Made by a program: the position numbers and the translations under genes
Source of the DNA: Xestospongia bergquistia
Lineage: Eukaryota; Porifera; Demospongiae; Haplosclerida; Petrosiidae
Reading direction: 5' to 3'
Assembly: GCA_963965975.1 (NCBI GenBank)
Contig: OZ014411.1
Location: 250,501 to 314,500, forward strand
DNA: 64,000 nucleotides
In this document: piece by piece, positions 25,114-37,088 of the stretch
Layout: each line of letters begins with the position of its first letter
Position numbering within the stretch: the first letter of the stretch is position 1
The notes under the pieces: model-generated
Told to the model about the DNA's origin: nothing
The model's database searches: none
Seen by the model: the letters and a program-made list of their open reading frames with translations, nothing else

Positions 25114-25689
25114 ACAACATTTACACTTCAACAAATACATTAATTGGCAAACTCTATTATGACATGTAATTATTTGTTAGATCAATAGATGTACTTGGCT
25201 AACATTGTCCCCAAACCACAGCTAGACTGATTGCTTTATGTTACAATGCAAAGAATGGATGATCAAAATGGTAATAAATATAATGATTCATAATTATAGT
25301 TGATACAGAAATATATTTGTAGGTGTGACTGTGCCTATGATCAAGCACACGTTCATAATTGCATACTAGTCTGCTTGATTGACATCACCATTATGTAAGT
25401 GAGTGATTATTTACTTTAAGAAAATTAACAGAAAATCTGAACTAAACTAACCTTGATGCATACACTGATAGATAAGTAATTTAGAGTAACAATGACTCTT
25501 TGTACACATTACATTCATGTCAAATATAGCATGTGGATAGACTAGAATAATAAAGGGGCATTATTATAAATTAAGACAACATTAATTGGAATAATAATTA
25601 CTTAAAAGTAGTTATAACTGCATTCTGTTAAAATGTTAATGTAACATGTTTGATCTTAAAAAATCATAAAGTCACACTAACGTTGCAAT

Positions 25690-25990
25690 AACAGTTGTTG
25701 CTATAGTGATATATATGCTGTTACTATGGTGATGTAGTCACCAAGGTAATTGTTTTTGCTGTGATCAAGATATATATATAAATAGTGCTAGCTACAGCAG
25801 TGTTGCTATAGTAATTGTTGCTATGGTTATTCATACTTCTAATATGTCATTGCTATGGTAATGCTACCTAATAATTGTTACCATCATAAATGTTGCTATG
25901 TAACACACATATGTAGTAGCTATAGTAAGATGAAACATATGTTGCTATTATGGTTGTGATTTCATAGTAACTGTTACTACAGTAATCTTT
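25690..25990. repeat. Cluster of GTTGCTATGG-like words, copy 1
   Basis: Repeated near-palindromic words such as GTTGCTATGGTTAT, ATTGCTATGGTAATG and GTTACTATGGTGAT occur every 20-60 bases. Repeated at about 31990-32300. Either a decayed short repeat or a cluster of X-box-like sites. Confidence 0.5.
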
Positions 25991-26949
25991 GAATATTTCT
26001 GTGATGAACATGCATAGTAAGAGTAGGCAACAATGTTCATATAGTCATTAATGACTACATTTTATGATGTAAACTTTATAACTACAACAGATATCATATT
26101 TCCTCAAGTTATTGCTGCATTTGAATAGTAGCCAAGATGCTTGAAGATATTGTAATAATATAATCACAAAAATAATACATTTTAATGTAGAAAGGTCATT
26201 GGCAATACAACATTTTGATAAATTTTCATTTTCATAAAGAAAAGTCATTCTACAACTGTATTCAGTAATGGAAAAAAATCAAATGTACAATCATCACCAC
26301 AATAGTTAATAAGTGGAGCTAGTCAATATAAACCCATTATAGTAAAATATCTGGTCTAAGTATTTATTAGGTAAATGAATCACATACTATACAAAATGAA
26401 TCAATTCAGCAATAACAAACAATGGTGTTGACAGATACTGTTAACAATGCAATAAATATTATGCTATAAAAAAATTCCCACTATTATTACCTTTATTAAA
26501 ACCACTCTGAGAGTTTATTGTGTTGACCTGTAAAATATGAATAATTATATTAGATAACTGAAAACACCTTAGACAACAAGTTTAATTTAATTTTTGAGCT
26601 ATTACTATTCGACAAGCAATACTATACCTATTGTATACCTATTATCAAGAAACAAGTGGAAACAGCACAGTGGAATGGACAGTGGAATAATGCTAGGTTG
26701 TGATAAAATGAAATCCACTAAACTGTTTAACTTGTCCCACTGTACAGTGAGATAGAGGTAACTAGTCTATTGTACTATGGGAGTGTCTAGTATTTCTAGT
26801 GGAAATTGTAACATTGTTGTAATGGACTGTCATACTTATCCCAATGTGAATTTAAGTGATACATAGAGGTTTTAGCAATAGGATTCCTTAAACCTGTCTA
26901 TTGTTCTCTGGGACTCCTAATTGTCTTCATAAACTCTGTAAGACAGGAT

Positions 26950-27900
26950 AGGAATTGCAAAGTATTTTAATGGCAAACTTGGAGTTCTCTCTGTGCATGT
27001 CCACATTTCGTTGTAGGACATCCTGATTATAGGATGACATACGTGCATGCTGAGGACCACCCCAATATATTCCAGTAATTGACAAATACTCTGTATTAGG
27101 GAATATAGATGCTTTCCTTTAAAGATAAACATTTCCAATATACCAATGTTCTAGGTTACTTATACTAGAGGCTTTAGGATTGTCTTTTAATACATAAGAA
27201 AAGTTGTGACAATACTGTACATCACTTATGTTTTAGCTTATATTCAATTTTCAGTGATATTCAAGTGCTAAACATAAAGTAGTGTAATACAATATTAATG
27301 TTCAACTATGTCCAAAGTGAGAAACCATTACTAGTCCTCTTAATTACTATAGTGTTAGGAGGAAACTAGTACTGTTGTGTATATCAATGTTTTTAACATC
27401 TTTACACAACATTGAACTTGTTATGTCTTCTAAACTAAATTAATTTGTTATATAAATATATATCTTGATGTATTAAATGTATTACAAATGTTACACATAC
27501 ATGTTATACATGTACTTCATTTTAATTGTATGTGACCATAAATGTTAAAACAAGACATGTCATGATCTCTTGTATTTTTCAACACAAGCCAAAAACCAGA
27601 CAAGTTCATTGCTTTGTATAATTATATATTTTCTGAAATTATAGTGAGTGTAATTTGAAATGATATATCTGTTTTAATCATTCAAAAAATAAAACACACC
27701 CTCCTAAAGATTTTTTGGAAATTGTATAACCTAATTTTTGATACTTTTAATGACATGTACTGTTTTTGCATTTGTGATCACAATATGTAGTATAACTTTT
27801 GAGTATGACAATTTTTCTTTACTTTTGGATCTAGATAATTGTAGTATTGAGTGACCTCTCTCCTTAGACTAGAGAAGATATTACACCTCAATATTATATT
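26950..27900 (+). repeat. Dispersed repeat R1 inside tandem copy 1
   Basis: Full-length-looking R1 copy, beginning with one degenerate unit of the minisatellite motif seen at 62.5-63.2 kb (GAGGACCACCCCAATATATT, ACTCTGTATTAGGGAATA) and ending in CTCTCTCCTTAGACTAGAGA. Confidence 0.6.
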
Positions 27901-28429
27901 ACAATATGGGAAAATTAAACAGCATAAATAATAGTTAGAACTCTCATCTAAATTATTGATCTCTATAGGACTAACTTACCCAGAATTTATGAGAACATAT
28001 GAGGGTATTATCTCTAGTACCTTTGAGTGGTTCATGATTGAATAAGTCTGTTTAGATGTCAATAACAGACATTAGAACATGTCAAACAAGAGCTGGAACA
28101 TGCATTACATATAATGTCATAAGGTCATATATACTACAAACTATAATTGCTTATTTGTTCTCACTGATATAATAGCAACTATGATTTTGTCTGGACTGTT
28201 ATGATACACTTATTCTGAGGAGAAAAGGTCTGGTGACACTCAATAGAAATGTTTGCACAAGACATAGGAATTCCTAAGTCCCAATCAAAGATTGTATTAT
28301 TGTCCTGCCCCTCCTTATACATGATGTTCTCTAAAACTAGTAAAATGTGAAATAATTAGAATTTTTGTGTCTAATAAAATGATATTTAGACAAATACAAG
28401 ACAGACACAAGATATTTGATTATTTTTAC

Positions 28430-29050
28430 AATGTAATACAAGTGTTCTAATAATAACATCTTAGTTTATATTGTTTACATAGCTTAATTTGTGATGTGAT
28501 ATCTTCAATGACTTAAAATATACAAGTTTTATTTTTGTTTGTCATGGAACACTTTCTTCTTGAATGAGTTTGGTATGTAAGACTACATTTTGTCTATTCT
28601 AGTAATTTTGTCTATTTTAACAGCCCATTAGTAAATTGTTATTTTTACTATTGTAGAAGTACATATATGGACATAAGAATGTAATTTTTTGATTTTTCAG
28701 TTAAGGTCCATTAGATATTGTACAGGTCAATAGTGTTATGTAAAGTGTTGATGTTACTAATTTAATGGCAAAATGATAAAAATGTGAATAATAAATTTAT
28801 GAATTATTAATTAACTGAGTAAAGTTGTTATTGTTTGCTATAGTTTCTAGAAGTATTAATCACTGATACTCTTTATCATTCTATTACCATAAGAGTTATG
28901 TACCTACATTCAAATTATATAGCAATCAATATCATGTTTTTATGAACAAGCAAATGAATGAGAACTAAATACTTCCTTATCAACTATGTTACTAGATTAT
29001 GATCTTTGTTCATACACTCAGTGGTTATAAAGTTTTGATACTGGGGAGAC
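28430..29050 (+). repeat. Internal sub-repeat S1
   Basis: Diverged relative of 29270-29633 and of 35565-36240. Shared landmarks are ACAATGTAATACAAGT, TTGTTTACATA, AGCCCATTAG/AAATGAATTGTTAT and TTCAGTTAAGGTCCATTAG. It shows an older duplication underlying the 6.3-kb unit. Confidence 0.55.
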
Positions 29051-29633
29051 AATGTCAGTATTGTACAATGATTAGCAATTTAGATGTGTTTTATCCATTG
29101 TATTTACATGTAGTAAAGTAACTTATTTTAAACACACCATAAAACCACTAACATATAAACAGATGCTTATAAAGTAATTTATATAATAGAGTACATATAC
29201 ATGTTATGATAGATACATGTACAATAAGATTGTCATAATGTCTTATGCTCTATACATAATATTTACATAAAACAGGATAGACACAAGCTGTTACGTTATT
29301 TCTACAATGTAATGCAAGTCTTCTGATAACAACATGTTAGTTTGTTATTATTACATTGTTTACATAACTTATGTTATCATGTATTATATATCTTCAGATG
29401 TACAAGCTTTATGGTATTGTTCATCACTGAATTCTTTCTCCTTAGAATGATGACACGTAAGACTAGATTTTGTCCATTCTAGCAATTTTCTCTTGTTTAG
29501 CAGCCCATAAATGAATTGTTATGTAATATTATACAATTGTAATTATGACATGAAAAATGTATTTTCCAGATTCTTCAGTTAAGGTCCATTAGTAACTACA
29601 TCACTATAACATTTAGGAGTACTAGATATTGTA

Positions 29634-32600
29634 CTGCGATGACATACTCAAGGCTCTTATTGACAGTTAAGGTAACCTGTGTTGTATTTAATGTTATCAT
29701 GAAAGCTGTATAATAGTTGATAATTTATATTTATGTTATGCTTATGTCAACCTTTTAACACATGTATTAGTATCAATGTCTTCATGTTAGTATATTTGAA
29801 ATACATGTCAACCTTTATGTATTTATATAACAAAAACTTCAACATCATTAGTCAAAGATATCGTAAAAATTAACATTTAAGACATCAATTGTTATGTTTA
29901 ATAGAACTGAGTGTCCAGTTGTTCAAGTACTGGTATAAACATTAGATAAGATGTATATATACATCTGTATATTAACACTGTATGTATGTTTATTTGTATC
30001 ACATTCAGAAAACTACATTAAAAGTAGGCATTGCTATTTATAAACATGTGGGGATAATGAAATATCAGAATAGATACTACTCTTCATTATATGCTCCACA
30101 GTAAACAATACTTAATGGTTCTATATCAGCAACACTAATGTATATGCAAAATTCTATTTTGTACAATCAATCACCTGTAACATTGGCTATTCCTGTTAAT
30201 ATAGTAAAATCATTCAACAAGATCCATTCATATTTTTCTATCAATCAGATGAAGGTACATGTACTTTTCATATAGAAAATGTAAATTCCAGGCAATAGAA
30301 ATAACCACTGTTTATGTCATCTATTATATGTCTCACTACAATGGACTACATAACAGATGAGGTAAATACTATGTGAATACTATATGGTCAGTCTGAAGAA
30401 AATGATTTCAGATCATTCCAGTGTATATGGACATTATAATACCTGACCACTAATATAGATTTTATTTTATTTTTTGAAAGCAATTAATATTATTTACATT
30501 ACTTATGTGTTTAGGTAGCTTTCAATGAAACACCATATTTTAATGTGAAATCAATAACAGTGTTTTTTGTGTTACTTTTTATTCATGAAATAAATACATT
30601 TACATGTATTTGCTGTTCATTTTTTGCTGGTCAAGTTTGGAAAAAGATTATAAGAAAAAAGTACAAATTTCTTCTCTTAACACTATGATATTACAATGTC
30701 ATGTACCAGATTAAGAGGTAATAGATATAAACATGTACATGTACATTGCCATCAGTAACAGTTGCATACTTCCACCTGCTCACAAAAACATTTAATCATA
30801 AAGTTCTGTGTAGACAGAGACAGACAAATAGTGCTGACAGTCTAGAGAGTGCATCCGAGATGACTTTTATTTAAGAAATCTTATGACAGTTTAAGTAATG
30901 GTATGAAACAACCTATGACCAAAAGTACTATTATTTAATTAATGTTCATAATTAGCATTACTCTGTACAACAGTCATACCTCAGGAGAGAGACAAATAGA
31001 CAGAAACATCTGCTGAGTAAGTATGTGGAGATTTTTGAGATGTATTCTTAACTATGATAGCACATGATACAGTAAATGACATAGTACAATAGATTGGAGA
31101 CAGGTTACTGAAAGATATACTTTGTAAAGAGACTGCAAATGAAGGATGTAGTAAGAGGTATGTCTGACAGTGAAGAAAGCTGAATACTCATCTGTTGATG
31201 GTAAAACATACATTGTTGAATTGAGATTGATACCAAGTAAGCTGCCACTCTTTCTGAGAATTTTGGGAGCTTTTCTAATATCGTGTATCATCTAGAAGGA
31301 GGAGGTCTGTGTATTAGAAATGGACAAAGATATCAATACACAAATACTACAACAGGAGGATGTGGTGTTACCTCAACATTCACTGGTGTCACAGCAGAAG
31401 CAAGTAGTATTCCTTCATCAAAACATTAAACAACATTTACACTTCAACAAATACATTAATTGGCAAACTCTATTATGACAAGTAATTATTTGTTAGATCA
31501 ATAGATGTACTTGGCTAACATTGTCCCCAAACCACAGCTAGACTGATTGCTCTATATTGCAATGCAAACAATGGATGATCAAAATGGTAATAAAAATAAT
31601 GATTCATTATTATAGTTGATACACAAATATATTTGTGGGTGTGACTGTGTCTGTGATCAAGCACACGTTCATAATTGCATACTAGTCTGAGTGATTGACA
31701 TCATCATTATGTAAGTGAGTGATTATTTACTTTAAGAAAATTAACAGATAATCTGAACTAAACAAACCTTGATGCATATAATGATAGATAAGTAATTTAG
31801 AGTAACAATGACTCTTTGTACACATTACATTCATGTCAAATATAGCATGTGGATAGACTAGAATAATAAAGGGATAAATTAAGACAACATTAATTGGAAT
31901 AATAATTACTTAAAAGTAGTTATAACTACATTCTGTTAAAATGTTATTGTAATATGGTTGATCAGATCTTAAAAAATCATAAAGTCACATCTAACGTTGC
32001 AATAGCAATTGTTGCTATGGTGATATATATGCTGTTACTATGGTGATGTAGTCACCAAGTTAATTGTTTTTATTGTGATCAAGATATATATATAAATAGT
32101 GCTAGCTACAGCAGTGTTGCTATAGTATTTGTTGCTATGGTTATTCATACTTCTAATATGTCATTGCTATGGTAATGCTACCTAATAATTGTTACCATCA
32201 TAAATGTTGCTATGTAACACACATATGTAGTAGCTATAGTAAGATGAAAGATATGTTGCTGTTATGGTTGGGATTCCATAGTAATTGTTACTACAGTAAT
32301 CTTTGAATATTTCTGATGGACATGCATAGTAAGATAATGACCACATTTTATGATGTAAACTTTATAACTACAGCAGATGTCATATTTCCTCAAGTTATTG
32401 CTGCATTTGAATAGTAGCCAAGATGCTTGAAGATATTGTAATGATATAATCACAAAAATAATACATTTTAATGTAGAAGTGCATTGGCAATACAAGATTT
32501 TGATAAGTTTTTTCATTTTCATCAAGAAAAGTCATTCTACAACTGTATTCAGTAATGGAAAAAAATCAAATATACAATCATCACCACAATAGTTAATAAG

Positions 32601-35600
32601 TGGAGCTAGTCAATATAAACCATTATAGTAAAATATCTGGTCTAAGTATTTATTAGGTAAATGAATCACATACTATACAAAATGAATCAATTCAGCAATA
32701 ACAAACAATGATGTTGACAGATACTGTTAACAATGCAATAAATATTATGCTATAAAAAAATTCCTACTATTATTACCTTTATTAAAACCACTCTGAGAGT
32801 TTATTGTGTTGACCTGTAAAAAATGAATAATTATATTAGATAACTGAAATCACCTTAGACAACAAGTTTAATTTCATTTTTGAGCTATTACTATTCGACA
32901 AGCAATACTATACCTATTGTATACCTATTATCAAGAAACAAGTGGAAACAGTACAGTGGAATGGACAGTGGAATAATGCTAGGTTGTGATAAAATGAAAT
33001 CCACTAAACTGTTTAACTTGTCCCACTGTACAGTGGAATAGAGGTAACTAGTCTATTGTACTATGGGACAGTCTAGTATTTCTAGTGGAAATTGTAACAT
33101 TGTTGTAATGGACTGTCATACTTATCTCAATGTGAATTTAAGTGATACATAGAGATTTTAGCAATAGGATTCCTTAAACCTGTCTATTGTTCTCTGGGAC
33201 TCCTAATTGTCTTCGTAAACTCTGTAAGACAGGATAGGAATTGCAAAGTATTTTAATGGCAAACTTGGAGTTCCCTCTGTGCATGTCTGGTACTGCCACA
33301 TTTCATTGTAGGACATCCTGATAATAGGATGACATACGTGCACGCTGAGGACCACCCCAATATATTCCAGTAATTGACAAATACTCTGTATTAGGGAATA
33401 TAGATGCTTTCCTTTAAAGATAAACATTTCCAATATACCAATGTTCTAGGTTACTTATATTAGAGGCTTTAGGATTGTCTTTTAATATATGAGACAAGTT
33501 GTGACAATACTGTATATCATTTGTGTTTTAACTAATATTCAATTTTCAGTGATATTCAAGTGCTAAACACTAAAGTAGTGTAATACAATATTAATGTTCA
33601 ACTATGTCCAAAGTGAGAAACCATTACTAGTCCTCTTAATTACTATAGTGTTAGGAGGAAACTAGTACTGTTGTGTATATCAATGTTTTTAACATCTTTA
33701 CACAACATTGAACTTGTTATGTCTTCTAAACTAAATTAGTTTGTTATATAAATATATATCTTGATGTATTAAATGTATCACATATGTTACACATACATGT
33801 TATACATGTACTTCATTTTAATTGTATGTGACCATAAATGTAAAAATAAGACATGTCATGTTCTCTTGTATTTTTCAACATAAGCCAAAAACCATACAAG
33901 TTCATTGCTTTGTATAATTATATATTTTCTGAAATTATAGTGAGTGTAATTTGAAATGATATATCTGTTTTAATGATTCAAAAAATAAAACACACTTTCC
34001 TAAAGATTTTTTAGAAATTGTATAACCTAATTTTTGATACTTTTAATGACATGTACTGTTTTGCATTTGTGATCACAATATGTAATATAACTTTTGAGTA
34101 TGACAATTTTTCTTTACTTTTGGATCTAGATAATTGTAGTATTGAGTGACCTCTCTCCTTAGACTAGAGAAGATATTACACCTCAATATTATATTACAAT
34201 ATGGGAAAATTAAACAGCATAAATAATAGTTAGAACTCTCATCTAAATTATTGATCTCTATAGGACTAACTTACCCAGAATTTATGAGAACATATGAGGG
34301 TATTATCTCTAGTACCTTTGAGTGGTTCATGATTGAATAAGTCTGTTTAGATGTCAATAACAGACATTAGAACATGTCAAACAAGAGCTGGAACATGCAT
34401 TACATATAATGTCATAAGGTCATATATACTACAAACTATAATTGCTTATTTGTTCTCACTGATATAATAGCAACTATGATTTTGTCTGGACTGTTATGAT
34501 ACACTTATTCTGAGGAGAAAAGGTCTGGTGACACTCAATAGAAATGTTTGCACAAGACATAGGAATTCCTAAGTCCCAATCAAAGATTGTATTATTGTCC
34601 TGCCCCTCCTTATACATGATGTTCTCTAAAACTAGTAAAATGTGAAATAATTAGAATTTTTGTGTCTAATAAAATGATATTTAGACAAATACAAGACAGA
34701 CACAAGATATTTGATTATTTTTACAATGTAATACAAGTGTTCTAATAATAACATCTTAGTTTATATTGTTTACATAGCTTAATTTGTGATGTGATATCTT
34801 CAATGACTTAAAATATACAAGTTTTATTTTTGTTTGTCATGGAACACTTTCTTCTTGAATGAGTTTGGTATGTAAGACTACATTTTGTCTATTCTAGTAA
34901 TTTTGTCTATTTTAACAGCCCATTAGTAAATTGTTATTTTTACTATTGTAGAAGTACATATATGGACATAAGAATGTAATTTTTTGATTTTTCAGTTAAG
35001 GTCCATTAGATATTGTACAGGTCAATAGTGTTATGTAAAGTGTTGATGTTACTAATTTAATGGCAAAATGATAAAAATGTGAATAATAAATTTATGAATT
35101 ATTAATTAACTGAGTAAAGTTGTTATTGTTTGCTATAGTTTCTAGAAGTATTAATCACTGATACTCTTTATCATTCTATTACCATAAGAGTTATGTACCT
35201 ACATTCAAATTATATAGCAATCAATATCATGTTTTTATGAACAAGCAAATGAATGAGAACTAAATACTTCCTTATCAACTATGTTACTAGATTATGATCT
35301 TTGTTCATACACTCAGTGGTTATAAAGTTTTGATACTGGGGAGACAATGTCAGTATTGTACAATGATTAGCAATTTAGATGTGTTTTATCCATTGTATTT
35401 ACATGTAGTAAAGTAACTTATTTTAAACACACCATAAAACCACTAACATATAAACAGATGCTTATAAAGTAATTTATATAATAGAGTACATATACATGTT
35501 ATGATAGATACATGTACAATAAGATTGTCATAATGTCTTATGCTCTATACATAATATTTACATAAAACAGGATAGACACAAGCTGTTACGTTATTTCTAC

Positions 35601-35932
35601 AATGTAATGCAAGTCTTCTGATAACAACATGTTAGTTTGTTATTATTACATTGTTTACATAACTTATGTTATCATGTATTATATATCTTCAGATGTACAA
35701 GCTTTATGGTATTGTTCATCACTGAATTCTTTCTCCTTAGAATGATTGTGACACGTAAGACTAGATTTTGTCCATTCTAGCAATTTTCTCTTGTTTAGCA
35801 GCCCATAAATGAATTGTTATGTCATATTTTACAATTGTAATTATGACATGAAAAATGTATTTTCCAGATTCTTCAGTTAAGGTCCATTAGTAACTACATC
35901 ACTATAACATTTAGGAGTAGTAGATATTGTAC
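29634..35932 (+). repeat. Tandem segmental duplication, copy 2 (about 6.3 kb)
   Basis: Second copy of 23305-29633. Comparison by eye shows scattered substitutions over most of its length but no difference between 34085-35740 and 27791-29446. Its right end runs on into the rest of sub-repeat S2 (to about 36240), which copy 1 lacks, so copy 1's right end is the duplication breakpoint. Contains R1 at about 33240-34190, the GTTGCTATGG cluster at 31990-32300 and the frameshifted relic frame at 31170-31429. Confidence 0.88.
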
Positions 35933-36780
35933 AGGTCAGGTATAGTGGAATGTGTTGATGTTACTGATTTGAATAATTAAGTTAATGAATTATTCTGAGC
36001 AAAAGTCACTATAGATTCCATAACTATAGTTGTTGACTTATCATTCCATTACATCAGTAATGTACTTATATGCAAATGATATAATAGTGAAGGTCATATT
36101 TTTATGGACAAACAAACAAACAAAAGGAACTGTATTAGTAGACAAGATCCTTTTTCATACACTCATTGATTATAATTTTCTTTATCATGATGAGACTATA
36201 ACATTCTTTCTTGTGAATGTTGGGATGTGTGGATGTATAAGTCCTGAATTAATAGTAACAGGGATACAAAAGTTAATGTTACACTTAATGCACCTGAACA
36301 AATAACTAATGTATGATGTAAGAGCTTTTTATATCAAGTAAAATCCACTACTACTACTATTACTGAAGGAAATATTATAATAGAAACTAGTGGACACTTC
36401 ATTTGAAAGGATCAACACTGACTGTGAATGTTACATTGCTATCTTGTCCTCTTGGTCTTGAAATAGACAAACCATTAGTAATATGTGTATGTAGTGACAT
36501 TATCAATGCTGTTAACCACAATGTAAAGTGTCTTTGATGACATATCCTATTTAATGATCTGGAAATGACTGGTTTAATAATCTGTTGTTGATATGCTAGA
36601 AGATTGTCTCATTTGTGTGGCAATAATATACCTGTTCGGTTAACACTAATATAAAATTACTCATTCTAACCTTTTAATTACCATTAAATATGGCATTATG
36701 TTAAGTAGAGTCTAATGTGAACATAGTTATGGTTGTGAGTTGAGAATATCTTGACTATTATCACTACTTTGTACGTACGG
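35933..36780. other. Spacer upstream of gene C with sub-repeat remainder and coding relic
   Basis: 35933-36240 completes sub-repeat S2. Around 36420-36535 the plus strand reads LTVNVTLLSCPLGLEI and then VICVCSDIINAV. This faintly recalls repetitive extracellular proteins of sponges and cnidarians (weak inference). No gene supported; the 36030-36305 open frame lies mostly in the repeat. Confidence 0.4.
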
Positions 36781-36827
36781 TCTTGAAAAATTTACGATGT
36801 ATTTTTATTGTTAATACCTGCACTTAC

Positions 36828-37088
36828 GAGTGGGTGGAGTGGGCTGGGTTTTCGGAGCAATTCTTATATAAGTTCCAATTTTTTTTGTCGGACACCATTT
36901 TTGACTTCAAGAGAATTATTTGTTGGACTTCATTTGAACTTGTGAGTGACAAAGTTTTTACTTCACAATAATGTATAGTAGAGTTTGTTACATGTACTTA
37001 GATTATTAGATAGTTATTATCAATTTCTTTTTTGTAGCTACATAAATGAGAAGAGTTAGTCGTTCATCTTGCATAATTTTGAGCAGTC
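36828..37088 (+). promoter_or_regulatory. Promoter-proximal/5' UTR block of gene C
   Basis: GAGTGGGTGGAGTGG (36828-36842) is followed by a TATA-like TATATAAG (36865-36872), then TTTTGTCGGAC, TTGTTGGACTTCATTTGAA, GTGAGTGACAAAG and TAGCTACATAAATGAGAAG before the ATG at 37089. The same series precedes gene A without the TATA word. Function as promoter is inferred from position and conservation. Confidence 0.58.

Larger units (their letters stand above)
23305..29633 (+). repeat. Tandem segmental duplication, copy 1 (about 6.3 kb)
   Basis: This segment is followed directly by a second copy at 29634-35932, in direct orientation with a few percent difference and small indels. The joint lies at a short GTAC-containing word. 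It contains repeat R1, a short relic open frame and a cluster of GTTGCTATGG words. I found no intact gene in it. Confidence 0.88.

Noticed and set aside
26917-33433. Matching minus-strand frames of 73-76 codons at 26917-27138 and 33203-33433
   Set aside because: They look conserved only because the 6.3-kb segment is duplicated; they lie in repeat R1 and have no protein character.
36030-36305. 91-codon plus-strand frame upstream of gene C
   Set aside because: Its first two thirds lie in sub-repeat S2, and the rest is unrecognised AT-rich sequence; no splice context.
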